Assembly: GCA_031180805.1 (NCBI GenBank) | Contig: JAPSLL010000046.1 | Location: forward strand, 1 to 32,751 | Direction of reading: 5' to 3' | DNA: 32,751 nucleotides | Source of the DNA: Bacillus sp. (in: firmicutes) | GTDB taxonomy: Bacteria > Bacillota > Bacilli > Bacillales > Bacillaceae | Shown here: positions 1-6,845 of the stretch, in pieces | Layout of the letters: every line of letters starts with the position of its first letter | Numbering within the stretch: position 1 is the first letter of the stretch | Made by a program: the position numbers and the translations under genes | The notes under the pieces: generated by a model | Told to the model about the DNA's origin: nothing | Databases searched by the model: none | Seen by the model: only the letters and a program-made list of their open reading frames with translations

Positions 1-578
1 TCTCCCTTTGAAATTTTATTCGCTTTAATGAGTTCAATAAGCTTTTTACTACGGAGAACATACGTAACAAATAGTGAGATAATGAAAAACAAGACAATAA
101 ATGAAACAAATGTCATAATGATCGCTTGTGTTGGAAAATAAAATGGCAGCGAGCTTTCAATAATCAATACATTTTCGGCAACTAACAAAATTCCTTTTGC
201 AAACACAATGCCTAGTAAAATTCCACCAATTGTAGCAAATAAACCGATTAGCATATTTTCTAAAAACACCATAAGGCGGATTTGTTTCATTGACATCCCT
301 TGAATCATCAATAGCCCGAATTCTCTTTTCCGTGATTGTAAAAACGAGCTCATCGAATAAAGAACGAAAAAGAAGGAAAAGACATAGATGATTCCTGCCG
401 AAATATTCATCCCTTGTGTCACATTTGAATTCATATCACTTCCGCTTAATCCCGGATGAAAGGCAAAAATCGAAAATGTAAAGAAAACCATAACGGTGAA
501 AAGGCTACTAAGAAAGTATGCAGCATACAACCTTTTATTTCGAATAACATTATTAAATGCGAACTGACGAAAGGTCAT
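1..578 (-). CDS. BceB/YxdM-type ABC transporter permease (partial, N-terminal 192 residues)
   Basis: This is the permease of a peptide-antibiotic sensing and detoxification ABC transporter in the cell membrane. Only the N-terminal part is visible; the gene runs off the left edge. The ATG at 576-578 has a GGGAGGGG-like ribosome binding site just upstream and overlaps the end of the ATPase gene by 26 bases. The visible protein begins MTFRQFAFNNVIRNKRLYAA, which resembles the YxdM/YtsD branch of the FtsX-like family as I recall it. A first membrane segment lies near residues 18-40, and three more lie near 58-78, 105-130 and 150-175. The segment SRKREFGLLMIQGMS (about 82-96) is the cytoplasmic coupling region typical of FtsX permeases. 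Full-length family members have about 620-660 residues with ten membrane helices and a large external domain that binds the peptide; that domain would lie outside the window. Confidence 0.9.
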   Translation of the reverse strand, partial: MTFRQFAFNNVIRNKRLYAAYFLSSLFTVMVFFTFSIFAFHPGLSGSDMNSNVTQGMNISAGIIYVFSFFFVLYSMSSFLQSRKREFGLLMIQGMSMKQIRLMVFLENMLIGLFATIGGILLGIVFAKGILLVAENVLIIESSLPFYFPTQAIIMTFVSFIVLFFIISLFVTYVLRSKKLIELIKANKISKG

Positions 579-1317
579 GTGCATCCCCTCCCAGTAAAGA
601 AAGTGTATCAATAATCTTTTGGAAAAAGGCTTGGCGATTATCCCCACGATGGATTTCCGAATAGAACTTTCCATCACGAATAAAGACAACCCTGTTACAA
701 TAGCTTGCAGCTTGCGCATCATGAGTTACAAGCATCATCGTTGTCCGTTCCTTTTTATTAATGTCCTCGAGCATTTCCATAACATCCTTTGAGGATTTTG
801 AATCAAGATTTCCTGTTGGTTCATCAGCTAATAATAGCTTTGGTCTATGAATCATCGCTCTTGCAACGGCTGCTCTTTGTGCTTGTCCCCCTGAAATTTC
901 GTAGGTACGCTTTTTCATAATTCCGCTAATACCAAGCTTTTCAGCAATTTCATTCGCTTTTTGCTTCATTTCCTTTACTTTTTTCCCATCTAATGTTAAC
1001 GGAAGAACGATATTTTCCTCGACGGTTAACGTATGGAGTAAATTAAAATCTTGGAACACAAAGCCTAGCTCACGCCGTCTAAATTTTGCTAATTCCTCTT
1101 TCTTTAATTTATGTGGGTTATTTCCGTTAATTAAAATTTGCCCTGTTGTTGGCTCATCAATTGTTGCGATCATATTGAGTAACGTCGTTTTCCCACTTCC
1201 TGATGGCCCCATTATCCCGACAAATTCACCTTCATCAATTGTTAAATCTATATCTGTTAACGCACGGTAGGCAATATTACCTTCATAAACTTTACTTACT
1301 TGTTTTACATTCAGCAT
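553..1317 (-). CDS. BceA-type ABC transporter ATP-binding protein
   Basis: This is the ATPase subunit of the peptide-detoxification transporter and drives the adjacent permease. It has 254 residues, normal for this MacB/LolD-like family. Walker A GPSGSGKTT is at 37-45, the Q-loop at about 89 (FQDFN), signature ISGGQAQR at 141-148, Walker B LLLADEPTGNLD at 161-172 and the switch His at 199. The ATG at 1315-1317 was chosen over an upstream TTG because an AAGGGAG ribosome binding site sits eight bases before it. The gene has its own likely promoter (TATACT at 1360-1365, minus strand) downstream of a BceR-type box at 1410-1423, so it can be induced separately from the two-component genes. BceA, PsdA and YxdL cannot be separated from sequence alone. 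Confidence 0.95.
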   Translation of the reverse strand: MLNVKQVSKVYEGNIAYRALTDIDLTIDEGEFVGIMGPSGSGKTTLLNMIATIDEPTTGQILINGNNPHKLKKEELAKFRRRELGFVFQDFNLLHTLTVEENIVLPLTLDGKKVKEMKQKANEIAEKLGISGIMKKRTYEISGGQAQRAAVARAMIHRPKLLLADEPTGNLDSKSSKDVMEMLEDINKKERTTMMLVTHDAQAASYCNRVVFIRDGKFYSEIHRGDNRQAFFQKIIDTLSLLGGDAHDLSSVRI

Positions 1318-1359
1318 CACAAGTTCTCCCTTCAATTCAAATTTCTTTAACTTGTGACT

Positions 1360-1365
1360 AGTATA
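1360..1365 (-). promoter_or_regulatory. -10 element of the bceAB-like promoter
   Basis: Read on the minus strand, TATACT lies 43-48 bases upstream of the ATPase start. The -35 position at 17-bp spacing is only a T-run (TTTTTT), which suits a promoter that needs an activator. The BceR-type box ends 44 bases upstream of this hexamer. The assignment is by inspection; no transcription start is known. Confidence 0.6.
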
Positions 1366-1407
1366 TCCTCTATTTGATTAGTAAAAAATCGATTTTTCTT
1401 TCACTTT

Positions 1408-1425
1408 CCTTACACGGCTGTAAGG
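1408..1425. promoter_or_regulatory. BceR-type operator overlapping the kinase stop codon
   Basis: CCTTACA-CGGC-TGTAAGG is a perfect inverted repeat. Its core (1410-1423) matches TNACA-N4-TGTAA, the consensus known for BceR-like regulators. On the minus strand a second half-site-like TGAAAG follows after five bases (TGTAAG-N5-TGAAAG). The same arrangement occurs at the second box (3185-3211). It overlaps the last codons and TAA of the kinase gene and sits about 54 bp (centre to centre) from the TATACT hexamer before the ATPase gene. Confidence 0.8.
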
Positions 1426-2411
1426 TTTTGTGTAGAAGTAAAAATAATTCTAAATGTTGACCCCTCACCGACCTTTGACTCAAGTTCGATACGATGCCCA
1501 AGATGCTCTATAGCCTCTTTCGTCAAGTAGAGACCCATTCCCGTTGATTCTCTGAATTTCCGCCCATTTTCTCCCGTATAAAACGGGTCAAAGACACGAC
1601 GCTTATCTGTTTCAGGTATGCCTACTCCATAGTCTTTTACCTCTAAAATAGCTTCTCCAGCTTTTTCATAAATTGAAATGTTAATGGTCTTACCTTTTCC
1701 TTTCGAATACTTAACGGCATTATTAATAAGCTGTGAAAGCATAAAGAACAACCATTTCTCATCAGTCTCTACCGTAATCCCATCCTTTTCCTGCGAAAAA
1801 TTTGGATATACCTGATTTCTTATATAGAAGCGTTTATTTTCACGATTAACTTCACTTACAAGCTTTGTAAGATTAACGGGTTTAATATGAAAATCCTGTT
1901 CAATCGTCCGCAGTCTTGCCATATAAAGAATCGTATTTAACCCTGTTTTCATCCTGTCCGTTTCCTCGCGAATATTCGATGAATCCGGTTCATCTAAGTT
2001 TTGTGCAATTAACTCGATGACAGAGATGGGTGTTTTCATTTGGTGGACCCATTGATCCATAAACTTCAAATGCTCAGTTTGTCTTGACTCTAATCTTTTA
2101 ATTTGCTCCTGATAATGTTTGTATTGATCCTTTAAAAGATTATCAAGCGCCTCAGAAATAGGGGTTTGTTCTGTTTTTTGGAGAGATTGATCCAAGGATT
2201 CAAGTTCATTGCTGAGTCGTTTGTAAAAAAGTCGCCGGCTATAATAGTGATAAATTAAATATCCGCCAAGAAAAAAGAAACCGAGAAATACCGCATATAG
2301 TGCTGGTAATAGACGAGGGTAGCCATCAAGAAAATAGATTGATAAAATGACAAAAAATTGAATGATTTGAATAGCAATAAGTAGAGCATGCTCCTTTAAA
2401 AATAGCTTCAT
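1410..2411 (-). CDS. Intramembrane-sensing histidine kinase (BceS/YxdK family)
   Basis: This membrane sensor kinase is expected to be controlled by the neighbouring transporter rather than by direct ligand binding, as is known for the BceS family. It has 333 residues. Two membrane helices (about 9-28 and 34-56) are joined by only a few residues, so there is no external sensor domain. The phospho-acceptor is His123 in WVHQMKTPIS. The N-box is QLINNAVKYS (Asn230/231), the G1 box is VKDYGVGIP (Asp260) and the G2 box is STGMGLYL near 289-296. The ATG overlaps the stop of the response-regulator gene by four bases (ATGA), so translation is probably coupled. Its own 3' end carries a BceR-type operator. 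Confidence 0.93.
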   Translation of the reverse strand: MKLFLKEHALLIAIQIIQFFVILSIYFLDGYPRLLPALYAVFLGFFFLGGYLIYHYYSRRLFYKRLSNELESLDQSLQKTEQTPISEALDNLLKDQYKHYQEQIKRLESRQTEHLKFMDQWVHQMKTPISVIELIAQNLDEPDSSNIREETDRMKTGLNTILYMARLRTIEQDFHIKPVNLTKLVSEVNRENKRFYIRNQVYPNFSQEKDGITVETDEKWLFFMLSQLINNAVKYSKGKGKTINISIYEKAGEAILEVKDYGVGIPETDKRRVFDPFYTGENGRKFRESTGMGLYLTKEAIEHLGHRIELESKVGEGSTFRIIFTSTQNLTAV

Positions 2412-3115
2412 TGCTTCTCAGCCTTTGACCAGGAAATATTCAAGCGATAGCCTGCCCCTCTAACCGTTTCGACTGCCCCTTTAATCCCTACTGCTTCAAA
2501 TTTCTTTCGAACTCGGGTAATGTTAACATTCAAGGTGTTTTCATCAACATACATTTGGTCGTCCCATAATTTTTCAAGCAAATCCTCACGTCCCGCAACA
2601 CGTGGATATCGTTCAATTAAGCTTTCGATAATATCAGATTCCTTTTTTGTTAGTGTAACTGTTTCAGCATTAAAAGATAGCTCTAGCCTTTCGGGATATA
2701 GCTTTAAGCCTTCTGTTTCTAATACACGCTCCTCAACATGTGCAGCATATTCCCCGTAAGCACGACGAAGCTGACTGCGAATCTTTGCCATAACTATTTC
2801 GGGATGGAAGGGCTTAGTAATAAAATCGTCGCCGCCATTTTCAAGCGCCATTACTTGATCCATTTCACCGACACGTGCTGATATGAAAATAACAGGACAA
2901 ATTGATTCCTTACGAATTTGCCGACACCAATAATAGCCATCAAAGCTTGGTAAATTAATATCTAAAAGAACGAGATCAGGATTAAATGCTTGAAAGTCCT
3001 TCATCACATGTTCAAAATCAGTAACAATATTCGCCTCATATCCATATTTATTTATGTAAGATTGTAAATGCTCCGCAATTTTCGGATCATCCTCAATAAT
3101 TAATATCCTTTGCAT
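2408..3115 (-). CDS. OmpR-family response regulator (BceR/YxdJ type)
   Basis: This cytoplasmic DNA-binding partner of the adjacent kinase has 235 residues. The receiver domain has acidic residues Asp9/Asp10, phospho-acceptor Asp52 (LLDINLPSFDG), Ser79 and Lys101. A winged-helix trans_reg_C domain (about 135-230) ends in VETVRGAGYRL. The start is the ATG at 3113-3115, with AAAGGAG eight bases upstream; a longer in-frame TTG extension has no ribosome binding site and would put hydrophobic residues before the receiver domain. It is the first gene of the module. Two TNACA-N4-TGTAA boxes, the motif bound by BceR homologues, lie in the module, so autoregulation and control of the transporter genes are likely. 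Confidence 0.95.
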   Translation of the reverse strand: MQRILIIEDDPKIAEHLQSYINKYGYEANIVTDFEHVMKDFQAFNPDLVLLDINLPSFDGYYWCRQIRKESICPVIFISARVGEMDQVMALENGGDDFITKPFHPEIVMAKIRSQLRRAYGEYAAHVEERVLETEGLKLYPERLELSFNAETVTLTKKESDIIESLIERYPRVAGREDLLEKLWDDQMYVDENTLNVNITRVRKKFEAVGIKGAVETVRGAGYRLNISWSKAEKQ

Positions 3116-3184
3116 CTCACCCACTCCTTTATCTGTGAAAATTATGCCATATAATAGAAGATTAAAAAAGGCTATCTCCACAAC

Positions 3185-3211
3185 CTTACAAGATTGTAAG
3201 AAAAATGTAAG
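3185..3211. promoter_or_regulatory. BceR-type operator in the divergent intergenic region
   Basis: CTTACA-AGAT-TGTAAG is a perfect inverted repeat (core 3186-3199) matching TNACA-N4-TGTAA. A third half-site, TGTAAG at 3206-3211, follows five bases later on the plus strand. The same head-to-tail extension is seen at 1408-1425 reading toward the transporter genes, so the asymmetry here points to the plus-strand gene at 3282. The distance from the core to TATAAA at 3242-3247 is 42 bases, against 44 at the transporter promoter. It may also serve the minus-strand regulator gene, which has a CATAAT hexamer at 3141-3146. Confidence 0.8.
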
Positions 3212-3241
3212 ACTATTCAATTTCTTTTAACTAATGCCATT

Positions 3242-3247
3242 TATAAA
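3242..3247 (+). promoter_or_regulatory. -10 element for the 22-codon membrane-peptide gene
   Basis: TATAAA lies 35-40 bases upstream of the ATG at 3282. There is no good -35 hexamer at 16-18 bp spacing, again consistent with activator dependence. The placement relative to the BceR-type box matches that of the transporter promoter to within two bases. Confidence 0.5.
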
Positions 3248-3281
3248 ATGAAATAACAGGATTTGAAAAAGGAGATAAGCA

Positions 3282-3350
3282 ATGAAAAAAGTTATTTTTG
3301 AAATGCTCGCTATTGTTGTTATTTTAATTGGTGGCTATGCTGTTATTTAA
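3282..3350 (+). CDS. 22-residue single-pass membrane peptide, putative BceR regulon member
   Basis: This short gene encodes MKKVIFEMLA followed by IVVILIGGYAVI: two lysines, then an almost uninterrupted hydrophobic stretch long enough for one membrane helix. An ideal ribosome binding site (AAGGAG, seven bases before the ATG) precedes it. It diverges from the regulator-kinase-transporter module and shares the intergenic BceR-type operator, which faces it. I do not recognise the peptide. Small membrane proteins are known next to related systems (VraH with VraDE in Staphylococcus aureus), so an accessory or stress-output role is a fair inference. A type I toxin-like peptide is an alternative. 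Its short length makes the call uncertain, but the ribosome binding site plus operator geometry argue that it is expressed. Confidence 0.65.
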   Translation: MKKVIFEMLAIVVILIGGYAVI

Positions 3351-3504
3351 ATTTGCACAACTGGTAACCAAGACTTTTGCAGCTGTACTGTAGGAGTGTG
3401 GACGTTTTAAAAGGTAGTTTAAGTTCGTGGTTATCAAAAATTAGTGTAGTTAGAATACTTAAGTGAAAAGATAAATAAGAAGTATCCAATAAGGGCTGAA
3501 TATA

Positions 3505-3543
3505 AAGCAAGCGAAAAAAATAGTGCATTTTCTTCACTTGCTT
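3505..3543. repeat. 17-bp stem hairpin, 5-nt loop
   Basis: The arms AAGCAAGCGAAAAAAAT and ATTTTCTTCACTTGCTT flank AGTGC. Read on the minus strand all 17 positions pair, two as G-U; on the plus strand those two are mismatches. No strong U-run follows on the minus strand; on the plus strand the sequence continues TAGTATTTG, so weak termination of the 3282 transcript is possible. Confidence 0.55.
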
Positions 3544-3625
3544 TAGTATTTGATACCTCGTCCAATTTTCATTTTTCAGTCGTTTAGATACCTTACTTTC
3601 AATAATACTCTTCGAACTAGACATG

Positions 3626-3656
3626 AAAAGGGGAAACAAAGTCAATTATCTGACTT
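3626..3656 (-). terminator. Weak terminator after the chemotaxis receptor gene
   Basis: On the minus strand AAGTCA-GATAAT-TGACTT (3639-3656) forms a six-pair stem just after the stop codon and is followed by a pyrimidine-rich TGTTTCCCCTTTT. The stem is short and the U-run is interrupted. Confidence 0.45.
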
Positions 3657-3657
3657 C

Positions 3658-5475
3658 TTAGACAGCCTCGTCATTATTTAAGCTCACATTAAATTGTTTC
3701 GAAGTACTATATAATGAATTGGATAACCCTTTTAATTGCAAACCAATTTGATGAGTGCTTTCCATCTGCTTTATTTGAATATTACTTGTTGAAAGCATTT
3801 GTTCTGTACTAGCAAGGGTTTCTTGTGAGATTGATGCAAAGCTTAATGTTTCTTCTTCTAGGTCCGGCAAAATCTGTTTTAGACTTTGAAGCTCTCCTTG
3901 CATTCCTTGAAGCTTTTTACTAACCGTATCAATTTCATTCATTAATTCATCAAAGGAAGCTTTAGAATCGTTTGCCGTTTCTAAGTAGCTTCTAATTTTC
4001 ATAAGCATATCGTCAAATTCATTTGTAGCTCGAATCGTTACATCTTCCATTTCAATAATTGATTTTGAGATATCTACAGTAGCAGACGAGGATTGTTCTG
4101 CAAGTTTACGGACCTCGTTAGCAACAACTGCAAATCCTTTTCCCGCTTCTCCTGCTCTTGCTGCCTCGATTGTTGCATTCAGCGCTAATAACTTCGTCTG
4201 ATCAGCGACACCTTTAATTAAACCTACAAGATTTGTTATGGAAGATGAATGCGCCTTTACTTGTTGAATAGTTGACGTCATGTGCTCAAACTCTCTCTCA
4301 AAACTGTGGATTGTATTAATTAAATATGTATTGTTCTTTTCTCCACGCTCTGCGGATATATTCATATCTTCTGCGCTTTGAAATACTGTATCCATCCCCG
4401 AAATTAACAATTGAATTTTTTGTTTCATTGCCCGGAAGCCCTGTACACTATTATCCGAGCTACTTGCTGTTTGTTCAGCACCGTGCTTTACGACATTAAT
4501 AGCTTCAATTAACTGACGGCTATAAGACAGTGCATCTTCAGAAGAATGACTCAATTTTTCTCCGGTTGTTTCTAGCTCTGTTGTTGTTTCATTTATGTCA
4601 TTTATAACGTTTCTCATCTGTTCAATCATCATATTAAAGCTTACTTTTAGAGATTGTAACTCTGGAATCGTAGTTTTAATTAAAGCTTTTTCATTTAAAT
4701 TCCCCTCTCGTACCTTTGTCATAACATTTCTCAGGTCATTAAGAGGTTTTGTTAGACTACGAACAAACAAGATTATAAGAAGAGTTGAAATGATTATGCT
4801 AACAGCCATTACAACGATCATAAATTTTGCCATTTCATTCACTGGTCCCAAATAAGATGCTGTCGGAACAACCAATAGGGATTTGCCATCAATTTCCGGC
4901 ACTTTTAAAACAGAAATTGTATAGTCTTCACCATTAATTTTTTGCTGAAAGACATCTTTATTTTCACTTTGTATCTTTTTTATAAAAGAGTCTGTAAAAG
5001 ATATGTTTGCTTTATTACTTACTTTAAATGGTTTGATTTCTTCATCTGTATAATAGAATATATGTGCTTTAATTCCATCTGTTTCTAACTGGCGTTGCTG
5101 ATCACGAATACTAATCTCTAATTGCTGCATAAAATAGGAGTCATCACTTACATATAAAAACTTTAAGTTTTTAGCAACATACGCCATAACCTCTGATTCA
5201 CGACTTATACGATTTTCAATCGTCTCAATTGTCGTATCCTTTGCCTTTAAATAGGAACTAATTCCTACAGTGGTAATGGAAACGACTAATAAAAAAATAA
5301 ATAAAAACAATAATCGGCTTTGCAAGTTAACGTTTGCAAATACTTTATCCAAAAGTCGATTAGGCGCTGATAGATTTTCCCTTTCAGTTTTCTTTGTCTT
5401 TCCAGGCTTTTTCAATTTATTCTTTACTTTATGTATGAGTCTATTTTTTAAGTGGTACGCCCATTTCTGTTCCAA
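3658..5475 (-). CDS. Methyl-accepting chemotaxis protein
   Basis: This membrane chemoreceptor signals to CheA/CheW. It has about 605 residues. A basic cytoplasmic leader of some 50 residues precedes a first membrane helix near 55-76. An external sensor domain of about 140 residues (probably single-Cache-like) is followed by a second helix near 217-238, a HAMP domain and a long coiled-coil signalling domain. The conserved hairpin tip contains [20 protein letters not shown]. The preferred start is TTG at 5473-5475, because GGAGGG lies seven bases before it. The ATG five codons upstream has no ribosome binding site and is itself part of that GGAGGG. The ligand cannot be read from the sequence. 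A TGTTATAAT extended -10 at 5511-5519 suggests expression by the housekeeping sigma factor. Confidence 0.93.
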   Translation of the reverse strand: MEQKWAYHLKNRLIHKVKNKLKKPGKTKKTERENLSAPNRLLDKVFANVNLQSRLLFLFIFLLVVSITTVGISSYLKAKDTTIETIENRISRESEVMAYVAKNLKFLYVSDDSYFMQQLEISIRDQQRQLETDGIKAHIFYYTDEEIKPFKVSNKANISFTDSFIKKIQSENKDVFQQKINGEDYTISVLKVPEIDGKSLLVVPTASYLGPVNEMAKFMIVVMAVSIIISTLLIILFVRSLTKPLNDLRNVMTKVREGNLNEKALIKTTIPELQSLKVSFNMMIEQMRNVINDINETTTELETTGEKLSHSSEDALSYSRQLIEAINVVKHGAEQTASSSDNSVQGFRAMKQKIQLLISGMDTVFQSAEDMNISAERGEKNNTYLINTIHSFEREFEHMTSTIQQVKAHSSSITNLVGLIKGVADQTKLLALNATIEAARAGEAGKGFAVVANEVRKLAEQSSSATVDISKSIIEMEDVTIRATNEFDDMLMKIRSYLETANDSKASFDELMNEIDTVSKKLQGMQGELQSLKQILPDLEEETLSFASISQETLASTEQMLSTSNIQIKQMESTHQIGLQLKGLSNSLYSTSKQFNVSLNNDEAV

Positions 5476-5510
5476 AACTGAGCCCTCCATATCTCGAGTA
5501 ATTTTGACTC

Positions 5511-5519
5511 ATTATAACA
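5511..5519 (-). promoter_or_regulatory. Extended -10 promoter for the chemotaxis receptor gene
   Basis: On the minus strand TGTTATAAT gives a TG-N-TATAAT extended -10 about 36 bases before the TTG start. No clear -35 or SigD-type (TAAA...GCCGATAA) sequence was found in the correct position. Confidence 0.6.
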
Positions 5520-5875
5520 TTTAAATATTAAGCTAGTGTTAAGAATGAAAGCCTCGTCAATATGGCATTTTCCTTATTTTCCAGAAACGACTAGTAGTTA
5601 TCTGGAACTATTTGCATGTCACCAAAACTTAAAATTAAGTATAAATCCCTAAAAAATTGTCCGTTGAAAACTGTATCTATTATAAATAAAAGATATGTTA
5701 AGTAATATGATGATGACCTCCAGAGGTTAAAATCAATATATTAAGTGGTTAATTCGTGAGTATGAACCTAACTCATCCTTGTAAATCTTTGCTTTATAGG
5801 CTTGTTATTATAATAAATACTAAAATATTTCTCCAAATTTGTGTCTATATCCTAAAATACACAAGACTTACTCGA
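5520..5875. other. Intergenic stretch with a 7-bp inverted repeat
   Basis: No gene with a credible ribosome binding site is visible on either strand. The only structure of note is TTCCAGA...TCTGGAA at 5579-5607 (15-base spacer), upstream of the chemotaxis receptor promoter on the minus strand, which could be an operator. A second tiny inverted repeat, ACCTC-CA-GAGGT, lies at 5716-5727. Confidence 0.4.
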
Positions 5876-5928
5876 AAATATAAAAATAAAAGGCAACGGA
5901 AAACTATATTATTTTTCCATTACCTTTT
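5876..5928 (-). terminator. Strong terminator of the formate dehydrogenase-like operon
   Basis: On the minus strand a 16-bp stem (arms 5913-5928 and 5888-5903, two G-U pairs, no mismatches) is followed by ATTTTTATATTTT. It lies 33 bases after the last stop codon of the operon. Confidence 0.9.
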
Positions 5929-5960
5929 AGAAACGTATCGAGCAACCATTTATTGAGCCA

Positions 5961-6089
5961 TTATTCTTCCGGATCTACAACATCAACATACCTGTCATTC
6001 ATACAATTATCGCAAACACCATAGATGTCATACACCTCTTCCTCCTGATGTTCCTCTTTTCTTCCGCAAACCTCACAAATCTTTGGCAT
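5961..6089 (-). CDS. 42-residue zinc-ribbon-like protein
   Basis: This small acidic protein starts MPKICEVCGRKEEHQEEEVY and has two CxxC pairs, Cys5/Cys8 and Cys26/Cys29, the usual four-Cys set for one zinc or iron ion. The ATG at 6087-6089 is preceded by GAGGTG with five-base spacing. It is the last gene of the formate dehydrogenase-like operon: it begins 11 bases after the HMA-like gene ends, and the strong terminator follows. No named family was recognised. Its position suggests an accessory role (assembly, metal supply or regulation of the molybdoenzyme), but that is inference. Confidence 0.8.
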   Translation of the reverse strand: MPKICEVCGRKEEHQEEEVYDIYGVCDNCMNDRYVDVVDPEE

Positions 6090-6100
6090 ACTATCACCTC

Positions 6101-6334
6101 TTATTGTTTAATTGGTCCTTCTTCATTTTTCACTTCAAAGCCGTTATCAACAATTGCCTGTTGAAAGTCTTGGATGGAGGCTGCCTTTTCATCATAGGAA
6201 ATCGTTGCCTCACCCTTATCAAGCTGAATCTCGACATTGCGAATTCCCCAGACATCATGTAACGTTTCACTTACTCTTTTCGCATCCTCTGGTGTGTTCA
6301 TATCTTTTAGGGAAATCGTCTTTTTCACTACCAT
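6101..6334 (-). CDS. HMA-fold protein lacking the CxxC metal site
   Basis: This 77-residue cytoplasmic protein has the sequence pattern of a CopZ-like heavy-metal-associated (ferredoxin-fold) domain: an early MVVKKTISLKDM strand, helix, GIRNVEIQLDKGEATISYD and a C-terminal DNGFEV. In metal-binding members the first loop is MxCxxC; here it reads MNTPEDA and there is no cysteine in the whole protein. Soft-metal binding in the usual way is therefore unlikely. The start is ATG 6332-6334 with AAAGGGG eight bases upstream; an upstream GTG is too close to that site. It lies 22 bases after the DUF1641 gene and 11 bases before the zinc-ribbon gene in one operon. Confidence 0.85.
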   Translation of the reverse strand: MVVKKTISLKDMNTPEDAKRVSETLHDVWGIRNVEIQLDKGEATISYDEKAASIQDFQQAIVDNGFEVKNEEGPIKQ

Positions 6335-6356
6335 CTTTAACACCCCTTTGTCTACG

Positions 6357-6845
6357 TTAATGGAACGGCTTTTGATTCGTATTAAATTCCTTGCCCATGC
6401 CTTGAAGGAAGCCTGTCATGGTTGCGATAGAGGCAAGAACATCCGGATCATTCATTGATTTAATGAGCTTCCATTTGCTTACCTTACCGTCTTGTTCACC
6501 CATTTGGTCTAAGCCTCTCATAACAGCACTCATCAATATATTTACCTTTTCTGGGTCTATTTCACCAACGAGCTTTACCATGTTAATTGCATTTTTGATC
6601 GTGTTGTGCATATTCGGTTGATTTAATTGTCCCATAGCAAGGACACCGACCTTTTCGCGCGTTTTTAATAGTCCCTTCACTACATCTAATACACCTGTGC
6701 TATGCAACTCTTGAAGGATTTCTAAGCTAGTTGTAATTGCCTCGCGATTTTTTGCAATTAACGAGATAATTTCACCTATTGCTTCAGCCTGTTCCTCCGC
6801 TTTAGTCGGTACCCTTTTTTCAATGTGATGAATAGGCTTGGCCAT
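6357..6845 (-). CDS. yrhD: DUF1641 protein (YrhD/YjgD family), formate dehydrogenase partner
   Basis: This 162-residue, mostly helical soluble protein belongs to the DUF1641 family, always found beside YrhE/YjgC-type oxidoreductases in Bacillus. The segment around GLLKTREKVGVLAMGQLNQP and the later DPEKVNILMSAVMRGLDQM is characteristic. It probably acts as an accessory or subunit of the large molybdoenzyme; its biochemical role is not settled. Two adjacent ATG codons (6846-6848 and 6843-6845) are possible; the second has the better spacing (seven bases) from GAGGGA. The gene overlaps the 3' end of the large-subunit gene by about 26 bases, so translational coupling is likely. The symbol is given by family resemblance; yjgD is equally possible. 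Confidence 0.85.
   Translation of the reverse strand: MAKPIHHIEKRVPTKAEEQAEAIGEIISLIAKNREAITTSLEILQELHSTGVLDVVKGLLKTREKVGVLAMGQLNQPNMHNTIKNAINMVKLVGEIDPEKVNILMSAVMRGLDQMGEQDGKVSKWKLIKSMNDPDVLASIATMTGFLQGMGKEFNTNQKPFH

Larger units (their letters stand above)
3351..3657. other. Spacer without a convincing gene; contains a 39-nt hairpin
   Basis: These roughly 300 bases separate the peptide gene from the chemotaxis receptor gene. An open frame of about 100 codons runs across it on the minus strand, but it has no recognisable domain and I see no persuasive ribosome binding site. The clearest structure is a 17-bp hairpin at 3505-3543, perfect on the minus-strand RNA when two G-U pairs are allowed. 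The region could be the decayed remnant of a mobile element or the 3' untranslated part of the peptide transcript. Confidence 0.4.

Noticed and set aside
1408-1425. Inverted repeat at the kinase stop codon read as a terminator
   Set aside because: The stem is only seven pairs with no U-run on the minus strand, and it matches the BceR-type consensus exactly, so an operator fits better.
3343-3645. 100-codon minus-strand frame in the spacer beside the chemotaxis receptor gene
   Set aside because: No recognisable domain, no persuasive ribosome binding site, and it overlaps the stop of the 22-codon gene and the hairpin; kept only as a spacer description.
5756-5956. 66-codon plus-strand frame in the intergenic gap
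   Set aside because: No ribosome binding site, AT-driven composition, and it runs into the terminator of the formate dehydrogenase-like operon.
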